A stretch of DNA of 64,000 nucleotides, taken from assembly GCA_030066195.1 (NCBI GenBank), contig JASJCB010000041.1, forward strand, positions 1 to 64,000, read 5' to 3'. The translations under genes were made by a program, and so were the position numbers. A model generated the notes under the pieces. That model saw nothing but the letters and a program-made list of their open reading frames with translations. It searched no databases and was not told the origin of the DNA. This DNA is from Acidobacteriota bacterium. GTDB taxonomy: Bacteria; Acidobacteriota; Holophagae; Acanthopleuribacterales; Acanthopleuribacteraceae. Shown here in pieces: positions 10,901 to 18,600 of this stretch (positions are counted from its first letter, which is position 1; every line of letters starts with the position of its first letter).

Positions 10901-12411
10901 TTGCGCGTTATTTGCCGGACGGCAGCCTGGTCTATCTGGGCCGTCGCGACCGCCAGGTCAAGCTGCGCGGCTTCCGCATCGAGCCGGGGGAGATCGAGGC
11001 ACGTCTGGCCGCTCAACCGGGTGTCCGCGAGGCCACGGTCCTGCTGACCGGTCGCGGCGATGAAGCCGCGCTGGCCGCCTACCTGGTGCCCGAGCCCGAA
11101 ACGGCCGCCGCCCGCGGGCTCCAGTCGGATGTCGATTTTGCTCAATTGCCCAACGGTATGGAGGCGGCCTTCGCCAACCGCGGCGAAACCGAGTTTCTTT
11201 ACACCGAGATCTTCGAGGAGCGGGCCTACCTGAAGCACGGCATTCGCTTGCGCGAGGACGCGATTATCTTCGATGTCGGCGCCAATATCGGCATGGCCAC
11301 CCTGTTCTTCGGGCACGTGGTGCCCAAGGCGCGCGTGTTTGCTTTCGAGCCGATTCCGCCCCTCTTCGACCTGCTGGAAACCAATGTATGCATCCATGGC
11401 GTGCGAGCAGAACTTTTCCGCCAGGGGTTGGCCTCGTCACCCGGCCGGGCGACCTTTGACTATTACCCGCATGTCTCGATCATCTCCGGGCGTTTTGCCG
11501 ATGCCGGTCAGGAGCGTGAGGTCGTGCGCTCATTCCTGCTTTCCCAGCAAGAAGGTCCGTCCGATGCACGGGTCCAGGCCGATATCGAGACTCTGCTCGA
11601 CGACCGCCTTGAAAGCGAACGCTTCGACTGCGAATTGGTAACCTTCTCCGACGTGGTTCGCGCTCACGGGTTGGAACGCGTCGATTTGTTGAAGATCGAC
11701 GTGGAAAAAAGCGAACTGGAAGTACTGGGCGGTATCGAGCCGGATCACTGGGCTATCATCGACCAGATCGTTATCGAAGTTCACGACCAGGACGGCGCCT
11801 TGGATCGGGTCACCGGCCTGTTGCGTGAGCATGGCTTTGTCATGGAGATTGCGCGGGACAACTCTCTGGTGGAGACCGAACTCTACAACATCTACGCCCG
11901 CCGCGAAGGGATACACGGTGTTGGCGAGCCGCCCGAGCAGACGCGTTCTTCCTGGCTGGGCGCTACACGCCTGGTCGCCAATGTTCGCACCGCGCTTTCT
12001 CGCAACATGCCCGAATACATGGTGCCGGCCACCATCACACCGCTGGCCTCCCTGCCCCTGACCCCTAACGGCAAGGTCGATTACGCCGCCCTGCCTCGGC
12101 CGCAGGCGATCAAGACCAAACCCTATCGCGCGCCGCGCAACGAGGTGGAGGAGCGGCTTGCGGTCATCTTCTCGGAGGTTCTCTCCCTTGAACGGGTCGG
12201 CGTTGACGACAACTTCTTCGAATTGGGCGGACATTCGTTGATGGCCGCGCGCGTACTGGCGCGGATCCGCGAGAGTTTCGACCTGTCGCTGCCCCTGGCC
12301 GAGCTGTTTGCCGAGCCCACTATCGCCGGTCTTGCCGAGGTGATCTTCCTGACCGCGAGCGACGAAACCAATGCGAACGGGGAAGCCTTTGCCGAGGAAG
12401 GTGACATATGA
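1..12411 (+). CDS. NRPS, modules 1-4 (5' end outside window)
   Basis: Non-ribosomal peptide synthetase. The frame is open from base 1 and the first codons read as the tail of a condensation domain, so the true start lies upstream. Visible order: (C end)-A1-T1-C2-A2-T2-C3-A3-T3-C4-A4[FkbM methyltransferase]-T4. Every complete C domain has HHxxxDG and all four T domains have GGHSL. A-domain pockets, aligned by eye to GrsA, read DAWQFGLVN (Gln-like), DVQFIAHLA (Pro-like), DPRQFVTRS (alpha-aminoadipate/Lys2-like) and DVWNIAMVH (Thr-like). No epimerase is present, so the residues should stay L unless altered elsewhere. The C-terminus is an acidic tail ending EEGDI, a likely docking peptide for the next protein. 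The stop overlaps the next start as ATGA (12408-12411), so the two are translationally coupled. Domain calls are firm; substrates are inference. Confidence 0.95.
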   Translation, partial: RHLHNLVSAYASCTADAGLRRAALSMLEPDERRQLLGAWNQTDRQPARVRISDLVAVQADRQPQAPALRRNGEEISYARLLAESTRLAHHLHAFGAVPETHVAICLERSSELVFALLATLQTGAAYVPLDPAYPAERLRFMLGDSGCRLLLTSRKLADLIPVTDTVTVVYLEDERPAAPNPSELPVHRPADQQLAYVLYTSGSTGRPKGVAVSHEALANQIRWVCRRFEIGPRDRMLFKTPVSFDASVWEWAAPLAAGARLALAPDGAEALPAQLLDALRSERATLLQVVPTLLDGLIEADSEGVLGELRILFCGGEALSAASARRFNDRYGVPLVNLYGPSEVTVNSVFAQLAGVPENGTVPIGGPVDNTRAYVLDTHLAPVPIGVTGELYLAGKGLARGYAGRPGLTAAGFIPSPFADQGGERLYRSGDLVCRDPAGRLIFIGRADQQVKLRGFRVEPGEIEAVLTSAPGVAKAVVTTKRDSLVAYLETAQPAPTADSVRAHLGSLLPHFMMPTAFVFLERLPLTPNGKLDRKALQAFDIEDERAYRAPRNQIETLLCNIWADVLELERVGIDDNFFDLGGHSLLANQVVVRLQSALGVSLPLRTLFQAPTPAGLASALGESGNTKRLPPLTRAEPGDAPLSFPQQRLWFLHRLEQMDAVYNMSLVLELAGELDVAALDSAMETLVQRHEALRTVFLEDAGRPYRHLVPYHGPALEIVDLAALPAARIHNLTEELIRRQVARTFDFETGPLWHLLLIRKRIDRSFLVLCMHHIISDGWSLGVLMEEMGAGYAAEVHTHETARRTELQFGFGDYARRQNDIFERGLLDEQIAWWREYLNGVPATHHLPVRENLPTPRTFLGRTLHFQLEPELTARLKRGARDADATLFMILQAAFVVLLQRYSGHDDVVMGTPIANRNLEDLEPLIGFFANTLVLRTDAGGDPSFRELLTRSREGALGAFSNQDLPFERVVEAVRPDRLRSHNPLFQVMFVLANTPVKAPELPGLEATIHPVNHLTAPFDIVLSLGEADGLLEGSLNYSTDHFDDSLMARFLEHYKNLLHAVTTQPEQRLSRLPLFGQEEREQILFAWNETTMPGLDRRCVHQMVADQAARTPQAPALTFHGLDGRTVWDYQTLLSRADALAARLVAMGAGPETIVAICIERSLEMALAVLGVLRAGAAYLPLNPADPGERLTFELVDSGAAMVLIGAEPSAALQACDIPMLSVNGESETAEVELPSPSPEHVAYLIYTSGSTGKPKGVAMNHGAATNLIAWHLETLPAGYTTLQFAALTFDVSFQEMFTTWASGGQLILFPEAWRADARTLLALVEEAGIQRLFLPFVVLDHFAETTREEGIRLSAPREFITAGEQLRITPALIEMFERLPNAELHNHYGPTETHLATSFILTGESSGWPALPPIGRPMGNAGIYLLDRHMQPVPIGVEGELFIGGAGPARGYQGRPALTAGRYLPHPFSHNPGLRLYRTGDLARYADDGTLHFRGRVDHQVKIRGFRVEPGEIESVLDHHPAVRKSAVIVRDDERGAKQLIAYLEVSDENTPATLKAYLADQLPEYMVPAHLVLLADLPLNNSGKVDRKALAAMPVSHLDETTADAAAPRTQTEEVIAAIWSAVLGFRVVDVNADFFDLGGHSLLATRVIARVRQAFDVELPLRTLFETGNIAGLAVALEAQRTIASSTRLSRPVPVPRDPAPPLSLAQQRLWFLYQLEGPSATYNLAATLRLDGHLDVLALELSLQQMVTRHETLRTTFTEVDGRPGQVIHPPSFRLNVSDVGPGGEAAALAQADRETLTPFLLEHGPLLRVHLLRLDEERHLLVLNMHHIISDGWSLSIVVREITRGYAAFVTESTDESTSLSIQYADFAAWQQGWLAAGVLESQLNYWREQLAELTTLDFPTDRPRPVMLTYRGDSVSCLLPEELSEEIRRYGREHGASLFMTLLAAFKLILARYSGQDDIVVGAPSSGRHHPGTEDLIGFFINHLVLRTTVDDELDFARLLASVRRTVLAADEHQDLPFEKLVEELNPNRDTSRNPLFQIYFNMFDLSLEVDAPTGLTVSSVNTPDIGSKFDLTVYADDTPEGIRLSFHFNKQLFEKAAIEALLDQYRGLLAQLVRNEESKLASFELVTPETNRQIPDPTELLSEEWVGSVAEMLADHAARVPERIAVIDGSTRLSYGRLYDMVRALRHDLRLRHIGKGDVVAILAARDAALAPAIYAVLEAGAAFLLLDPDYPESRLLTLLDLARPAGWLHIAPHEPLPERLQARVAEFELSLELSLDRWPEGVSEPIDVVSVGADDLAYIAFTSGSTGVPKGIVGRHGPLTHFMPWTVETFGLHSEQRYSMLSGLAHDPLQRDIFTPLSLGACLCVPHDDDRVPGRLARWLADQRINVAQLTPAMGRIITLEADEVRLPHLQTAFFVGEALTVDEVSRLQQHAPNLQVVNTYGSTETQRSVGYYPVPKNLATWGGKPVLPLGKGIEDTQLLVLNRAGRLAGPGELGEIYMRSPHLAWGYLNDPMLTEAGFLTNPFAVHEDGRDRLYRTGDMGRYRWDGNVVFAGRRDAQVKLRGFRIELAEIETVLSRHEGVAEAVVLLRGQHPDQHLVAWYVPAAEPVDEERLRAWLRRELPAYMAPAAFVHLHAWPLTTNGKLDHTALPEPEAPAAAEFVAPVTPMQEVVAAIWAEVLDQERIGLSRDFFALGGHSLLVTQIVSRLRRTIGVELPLRAFFEATTVEAQAALCQAALDRDSTPALPAIHPVPRQRLGGESPIPGMADPDPASGATMPLSYAQNRLWFINQLDRGDGSGAEAAYNMPAVFYLKGHLSVPDLEQVLEAIVTRHEVLRTSFPAQGGIPVQLIVSSFEVELRLVDLTALSPVEQESRAEALAATEIQRPFQLDRDLMIRTVVVRLAPQRHLLILTMHHIASDGWSIGVLVRELNHLYRSFIDDRNPTLPNLSIQYADFAHWQQQLLQGAYLHQRLDYWREHLAGVPVLHQLPTDRPRPAVMSARGAEVRFGLDRDTADALVTLSQVQGTTLFMTLHAAFAALLYRYGGEPDVCLGTQVANRNQKEIEDLIGFFVNMLVLRTDLSGDPSFSELLARVKRTDLDAYAHADIPFERVVEALQPERSLSQTPLFQIVFSLRTTPLGSFDLPGLTMAPAENRQVVAKYDLFVRLDEHERGLDGCFEYNADLFDEATMRRLAAHYCNLLTAVAVDATRRLEDLPLCDEAECAELLHIWQRDYAYHADNESPHRLFEAVAARLPQKSALSMPDGDTLTYAELNRAANRLAHRLTALGVRPDEPVGLCMERSLELLVGLLAILKAGAAYLPLDPAYPEDRLGYMVEDAGIRLLLTTEASADSLPPHRAQVVKVTPDGAAGEPDTNLSAQHGGDLGAYIIYTSGSTGRPKGVVMSRGQITRLLAATREEYRFDEYDVWPLFHSFAFDVSVWEIWGSLLFGGRLVVVPYYTTRTPEAFYRLLCQEGVTVLNQTPTAFSQLTRVAELEQGRHNLRLIIFAGEALKPAHTEPWFRLFGDRTRLVNMYGITETCVHVTVHTVSPEETGSPIGRAMADQLIYLLDRRGRPTPVGVTGEIHVAGGGLARAYHNRPALTAERFVPNPFPSGEQDGSRLYRSGDLARYLPDGSLVYLGRRDRQVKLRGFRIEPGEIEARLAAQPGVREATVLLTGRGDEAALAAYLVPEPETAAARGLQSDVDFAQLPNGMEAAFANRGETEFLYTEIFEERAYLKHGIRLREDAIIFDVGANIGMATLFFGHVVPKARVFAFEPIPPLFDLLETNVCIHGVRAELFRQGLASSPGRATFDYYPHVSIISGRFADAGQEREVVRSFLLSQQEGPSDARVQADIETLLDDRLESERFDCELVTFSDVVRAHGLERVDLLKIDVEKSELEVLGGIEPDHWAIIDQIVIEVHDQDGALDRVTGLLREHGFVMEIARDNSLVETELYNIYARREGIHGVGEPPEQTRSSWLGATRLVANVRTALSRNMPEYMVPATITPLASLPLTPNGKVDYAALPRPQAIKTKPYRAPRNEVEERLAVIFSEVLSLERVGVDDNFFELGGHSLMAARVLARIRESFDLSLPLAELFAEPTIAGLAEVIFLTASDETNANGEAFAEEGDI
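1915..5070 (+). other. NRPS module 2: C-A-T, predicted Pro
   Basis: C domain about 1920-3200 with intact HHIISDGW near 2314-2340, A domain about 3235-4790, T domain about 4850-5045 (LGGHSLL). The pocket D-V-Q-F-I-A-H-L-A matches the proline family code (DVQ-x-IAHV). Confidence 0.8.
5095..8250 (+). other. NRPS module 3: C-A-T with Lys2-like adenylation domain
   Basis: C domain about 5125-6410, A domain about 6465-7980, T domain about 8035-8230. The usual FDxSVWE motif is replaced by LAHDPLQRDIF (near 7059-7092), a pattern known from the adenylation domain of fungal alpha-aminoadipate reductase Lys2. The extracted code is DPRQFVTRS; the Lys2 code is DPRHFVMRA. An acidic side chain such as alpha-aminoadipate is possible but unproven. 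Confidence 0.7.
8345..12360 (+). other. NRPS module 4: C-A(MT)-T, predicted Thr-like residue
   Basis: C domain about 8360-9650 (HHIASDGW), A domain about 9690-12090 interrupted after its A8 motif by an FkbM methyltransferase, T domain about 12150-12345. The code D-V-W-N-I-A-M-V-H differs from the standard Thr code DFWNIGMVH at two positions. The flanking YGITETCVHVT and AFDVSVWEIWGSLL contexts are also those of Thr-activating domains. Confidence 0.75.
11128..11915 (+). other. FkbM-family methyltransferase domain embedded in A4
   Basis: SAM-dependent methyltransferase inserted between the A8 motif (KLRGFRIEPGEIE) and the A10 motif (NGKVDYAAL) of adenylation domain 4. Diagnostic FkbM features are FDVGANIGMATLFF (near 11268-11310), the following VFAFEPIPPLF, and LKIDVEKSELEVL (near 11690-11727). 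It is not the Methyltransf_12-type N-methyltransferase usually found at this site. FkbM enzymes are typically O-methyltransferases; with a Thr-like pocket, side-chain O-methylation is the simplest guess, but N-methylation cannot be excluded from sequence. Confidence 0.85.
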
Positions 12412-12600
12412 TGACAGTCGGGCAATTGCTGGCCGATTTGCGCGTTCGCGGCGTCCGTTTGCGGCTGCAGGATGACCGCTTGCGCTTCGAGGCCCGCCCC
12501 GGGGCCATGACACCCGATCTGCGCGATGTGCTGCGCGCCCGGAAAATCGAGATCATGGATTTCCTGCGCAACAAGCGCTCGGTCGCCGTCAAGGAGAAGC
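12346..12600 (+). other. Docking junction protein 1 / protein 2
   Basis: The first synthetase ends in an acidic tail (GEAFAEEGDI). The second begins with a TubC-type N-terminal docking domain of about 55 residues (MMTVGQLLADLRVRGVRLRL, then a basic helix ending near KIEIMDFLRNK). The pairing of an acidic C-terminal peptide with a TubC domain is known from tubulysin-type lines. It is repeated at the next two junctions here. Confidence 0.75.
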
Positions 12601-15600
12601 TGGAACCGATCCCCAAGGCGCCCGAGGGCGAGTTGCTGCCGCTTTCCTACCAGCAGGAAAGCCTTTGGTTCATCGACCAGTTGGCCGGCGCCGGCGCGGC
12701 CTACAATCTCGCCGTGGCTTCGCGTTTGGACGGCTGTCTCGATGTTTCCAGGCTGGCTCATTGCCTCGCAACGATCGCCGAGCGTCACCACATCCTGCGC
12801 ACGTGCTTTCCCATGCGCGAGGGCAAACCCTATCAGCGGATCGATCCGGCTACCTGTCCGCCGATAGTGATCGACTTGAGTTCTCTGACCGCTGTTGACC
12901 AGACCTCGCGAATCCAGGAATTAGCAGAGCGCGAAGCCGGTCGTTCTTTCGATCTGGCCCTGGGTCCGATCATGCGTTTGAATCTTCTGCGTTTGGCAGC
13001 AGAAGCCCACGTGCTGCTGGTGACCATCCACCATATCGCTGCCGACGGTTGGTCGGCCGGGATCTTCATCCGCGAACTCAACACCCTCTACCGGCAGGCG
13101 GTGGGTTCCAAGGTCGAGCAGCCCTTACCGCTCCCGGCCGTTCAATACGGGGATTATGCCGCCTGGCAGCGTCGACAGCTCGATGGTGATGCGCTGTCCC
13201 GGCTAGGCCGTTACTGGCAGGCAAAGCTCCAGGGAGCTCCCGAATTGCTGGCACTGCCTTATGACCGACCCCGCCCGGCGGTCATGTCATTCCGGGGCGC
13301 ACAGGTCGGCTTCGAACTCGATGCCGGACTCACCGATGAACTTCGCCAAACGGCGCGCGCCTCCGGGACGACCTTGTTTGTTCTATTGCAGGCGGTCTTT
13401 TCCACGCTGCTGGCCCGTTACAGCGGTCAGGACGATATCGTTATGGGGACAGTCGATGCCAACCGCAGGCGCCCCGAGTTGGAATCCATGATCGGGTATT
13501 TTGCCAACACTCTGGTCCTGCGCCTGGACCATAGTGATCGGCCCCGCTTTCGCGAACTCTTGGCCCGGGCCCATGAGACGGCCATGGAGGCGGCCGCGCA
13601 TGGCGAGCTTCCCTTCGAAAAGCTCGTCGAGTTGTTACGGCCCGAGCGTAATCTCAGCTATGCGCCTATCTTCCAGGTGCTTTTCGGGTTGCAGAATACG
13701 CCTTCAGAAAGCGACGCCTTACCGGGGCTACGTCAACGTCCTCTGCAAACCCGGAGGACCTACGCCAAGCTCGATCTCGACTTCAGCATCAGCGAAACTC
13801 CAGATGGCTTGAGCGGTGTGCTGACCTTTAACCGCGACCTGTTCGAGGCCGATCGTCGGCAGCGTTTCAGCGGTCACTTCCGCACCCTGCTCGAAGCCGT
13901 GGCGGCCGACGCCGATTGTTGTCCGGCCACCACCTGTCTGCTCACGGATAACGAGCGTGAACAACTGTTGGTGACCTGGAGCGGCCGACAGGTTCCGGTC
14001 TCCGAGGAATCGCCCGTGACGGGCTTCCTGGATTGGGCCGCGCGCGAGCCGCTTGCATCTGCGCTGGTACTACCCGCTGCCGGTACCGAACGACCGGCGG
14101 ATATTGTCCTTAACCGGGGCGAACTCGAGCGCAGAGCCCACGCTCTGGCCCTTCACCTGGCCACTCTCGGCGTCGGCCCGGGTTCCCTGGTCGGCATCTG
14201 TCTCGAGCGCAATGCGTCGCTGGTTGTCGCCATGCTGGCCGTGCTCCGTAGCGGCGCGGGTTATGTGCCCCTCGATCCCGATTATCCGGCGGCGCGCCGT
14301 GACTTCATGATCACCGACAGCGGCATTGCCCTGCTGATTACCGAAACGCGCCAGGCCTCAACGATCTCATTCTCCGGCGAGACCATTTTTCTTGATCGAG
14401 AATCCCTGACGGAGCCGGAGGATGAGATTGCCTTTCCCCACGATCTTCATGCGGCGGCCTACTTGATCTACACCTCGGGTTCTACCGGTCAGCCCAAGGG
14501 TGTTCTGATCGAGCACCGCAACCTGGTCCATTTCGTCGCTTCCGCGAGCGCGTGTTATCCGCTGGGACCCGATGACGTGGTACCTTGTCTGGCCTCGTTT
14601 TCCTTCGATATCTTCGTCTTCCAGATGCTGGTGCCCCTGGATGCCGGAGCCGGCGTTCTGCTCCTGGACAAGAATCAGGTCGTCGACATGGATGTGCTTG
14701 CCGGCTTGATGCCACGGATCACATTCCTGCACGCCCACACCAGTCTGGCCGTGCAAATCACGGCTCACCTGATGCGTGATAACGTCGCCTTCCCCGCGGT
14801 TCGCATGGTGACCGTCGGCGGCGAGTCGGTGCCCCCCGGGCTCCTGCGGGACATGGGATCCGTGTTCCCCGCTGCTGCCATTCACGAGGACTACGGGCCC
14901 ACCGAGGCATCGGTGATGTGCACCAGTTACCGGGTGCCGCCGGAGGGCAGCCCGGCCGGCGGCATCATCGGCCGCCCCATGAACAACGTAGTCGCGCGTA
15001 TTTACGATCAGCACGGTAACCCGGCCCCTATCGGGTTGTGGGGTGAACTCACCCTGGGCGGCGCCGGTATTGCCCGCGGTTACTTGGGCCGCGAGGCGCT
15101 GACCGCCGAGAAATTTATCACCCTGGACGGTATGCGATTCTATCGCACCGGCGATCAGGCCCGTTTTCGCGCTGACGGCAACCTCCAGATCCGCGGGCGT
15201 CTCGACCGCCAGGTCAAGATCCGCGGCTTTCGCGTGGAACTGGGCGAAATCGAGAGCGTCATCGCCACCGCGGCCGGTGTGGCCCGCACGGCGGTTGTCT
15301 ACACCCCCGAACGTTCACGGTTGACGGCTTTCGTAGTTGCGGACGACCCTGCAGCCGTCAGTGCCGCCGGTCTGCGCGACTGGTTGCGGCAATGGCTGAC
15401 CGACTATATGGTTCCCTCGTTTGTTCATGTCTTGGAGGAAATGCCCGCCACGCCCACGGGTAAACTGGATTATCCGGCCCTGGCCGCGCTCGCCGCAAAG
15501 GAACAGGAGGCGGCGCCAGGCGAGATTTCCCCACCTCGCAACCAGATCGAGAAAGAACTGGCCCGCATTTGGGCTGATTTGCTGGGACGCGATCGGGTAG

Positions 15601-18600
15601 GTATCTTCGACAACTTTTTTGAATTGGGCGGCGATTCGATTCTCAGCATTCAGGTGGTTGCGAGGGCGCGTGAGGCGGGTCTGAACTTCACCCCGACCCA
15701 GCTTTTCAAGCATCAGACCATCGCTTCTCTGGCCGCCTCGCAACAACAGGCCGGCGTCGTGGCGGAGCAGGGACCAGTGACCGGCGAACTGCCTCTGTTG
15801 CCCGCCCAAGCCGGTTTTCTTGCGCTCGACTGGCCGCAACCGGAGCAATTCACCCACGCCTGGCTGTTCCGGCCGCGGGCCGGGCTGCAACCGGTTTCCC
15901 TGTATCGGGCCCTGGAGCTTCTGCTGACTCATCACGACGGTCTGCGCGCCCGCTTCGAGCGAAACGGCAGTGGTTGGCGCCAGGTGCTGGACCCACCCGG
16001 ACGGGTCAGCCTGCCGGTTATCGATCTGAGCGGCCTCCAGGAGCAGGACCGCGAACCGGTGTTACTGGATCTTTGCCGCCAATACCAAACCAGCCTGGGC
16101 CTTGCTGCTGGTAACCTGTTCCGCGCCCTATGGTTTCGCGGCATCGATACGCACGACCGCCTTCTACTGACAGCCCATCATCTGCTGGTCGACGGGGTTT
16201 CCTGGCGCTTTTTGCTGGAGGATCTGCAAAACCTTTGGACCCGTCTGCAAGCTGGTTCGCCGGTCCATTTGCCGGCCAAAACCACCTCGCTCAGGACATT
16301 TGCCGAACATTTGCGGGATAAGGCTCTTGGCGATGACCTTGCTGAAGAACTGCTCTTCTGGCGCGATCAACAAGGGACCTCGGTCCTGCCGGGTACCGCT
16401 GCCGCCGGCTATAACCGCGACGCCAGGCGCACGACCCGCACCCTTGCGGAATCGGCCACGCGCATCCTGCTGACTGAAGACACCCAGAACCACCTGCTGA
16501 CCGGCCTACTGCAGGCTTACAACCGATTGACAGGTGAAACAGCCCTGTACCTAGCCTTGGAAGGCCACGGCAGAGGAGAATCGGCGGCGGATGTCGATGT
16601 TTCCCGAACGGCCGGCTGGCTGACCACGGTCTATCCTATTTGCTTACGGCTACCCGACGGGTCGGAGCCCGAGGTAGTGATCCGGGAAGTTGCCCGGCAG
16701 TTGGGCCGCGTGCCGCGCGGAGGTTTGGGTTACGGACTGCTGCGCTACCTGAACCCCGAGCATGGCCCGGCTCTGGCCGCGCTACCCCAACCCGATATCA
16801 GCTTCAACTACCTGGGTCGTCTGGACGGTACCCTGGCTGCCGCCGGCCCGCTGGAACCGGCGTCAGAGCATGTGAGCGGTATCGCCTGTCTCGGCGGCAA
16901 GCGTCCTTACCGCCTCGATATTGCAGCTTATGTCAGCAACAACCAATTGCAGATGAGCTGGACCTATGACGCATCGGCCCACGACGCTACCGTCCTCGAA
17001 CGGTTCGCCGACCTGTTTGTCGAGGCGTTGTGCGAGCCGGCTACGATGCCGGTTCTGCAACGGCAACGCCCGCTTTCCTTCGCCCAGGAGCGTCTCTGGT
17101 TCGAACATCGGCTCCGGGAGGGCAGCACCGTCCACAATCTGAGTACAGTCCTGGTCTTGCGCGGACCGCTCGATGTGGCGGCCCTTGAAGAGAGTCTGCG
17201 CCTGATCCGCGCCTCCCATGAGGTCTTGCGCGGCGCCTTCGGCGAGCGCGAGGGACGGCCCTACCTGGTCACGGAAATGACGGCCGAACCCAATCTCCAA
17301 CTGATCGACCTGAGCCGGTTGGACACGCCCGGGCGTGACCACGAGTTGACCCGTCTAAAACAGGCCGATGCCACCAGGTCTTTCGATCTGAGCAAGGCTC
17401 CTTTGCTGCGTAATACCCTCGTGCGTCTGGATGAAGCGCACCACGCGCTGCTACTGTCCACCCACCACATTGTCAGTGACGGTTGGTCGAAGGGCATCTT
17501 CACCGCCGAACTGGTCAAATTCTACGGTTATCTGGCAAGGGGTAAGCAACTCCCTGCTGACCCGGGCCGGCCGCGCGACCTGCAGTACAGCGACTACGCC
17601 GTGCACCAACGCGCCCGTTTCGAGGAAGGGATCTGGGGCGAGGCGCTGGATTACTGGCGCACCCAACTGGACCCCGCGGCCCAACCCGCGCGCTTCCCGA
17701 TGGATTTCCCCGGCAACGTCGCTCCCCAGGGGGCCCGTCGGTTGCATCATCATCTGTCGCCGCGACTGACGGCGTCGCTCCGTGCGTTGGCGGTTTCCGA
17801 GCAGGCTACCCTGTTCATGACCCTGGCCGCTGCATTCAGCCTGTTGCTGCACCGCTGGACCGGACAGGAACGGGTCGTGCTGGGCTTTCCCAGCGCCGGT
17901 CGCGATCAACCCGGGACAGATAAACTGATCGGCTGTTTCCTCAATATGCTCCCGCTCGTCGCCGATCTTTCCGGGCCGTCCGGCTTCCGTGGGCTGCTCA
18001 AACGAGTGCGTGCTTCCGCCCTGACGTCTTACGCCCATCAAGAGCTGCCGTTCGAGAAGCTTGTGGAAGTTTTGAGCCCGCGGCGTGACCTGCACGCACA
18101 CCCTTTCTTCGACATTCTGTTAAACATGCAGAACACTCCCGCGGCGAGCGCGGCAATCCCGGGTCTGACGCTGGAGACACAGAACCCGCCCGAGGTTGAA
18201 ACCCCCTTTGCCATGACGCTTTACATCACCGAGATGGAGGGTTCACTGGGCCTGAGCCTGATGTACCGCGAGGCGCTGTATTCGCGACAGCGAGTGGCAG
18301 ATATCCTCGACCAGTTCGTCCTGCTTTTGGAGCAGGTCGTCGCCGAACCGGACCGGGTGATCGACACGTATTCCCTGGTGACGCCGCGCATGACCACCCT
18401 GCTGCCCGAACCGTCGGCGACTCTGGAGGAGCCCGGCTTTGAAAGTATCGTTGCGACCTTTGCCACAATGGCTGAACGCCGGCGGCAGCGCCCGGCGCTG
18501 ATTCAGAGCGGGAAGATCATCACCTATGGCGAACTGGACCAGTTGGTAAACCTCGGGGCGGCTGCCCTCGATGCGCGGGGCTTGCGCCCCGGTGAGGTGG

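Noticed and set aside
11128-11915. Reading the inserted methyltransferase as a standard N-methyltransferase
   Set aside because: Motifs are FkbM-type, not the EIGxGTG-like pattern of NRPS N-methyltransferases; the activity remains open.
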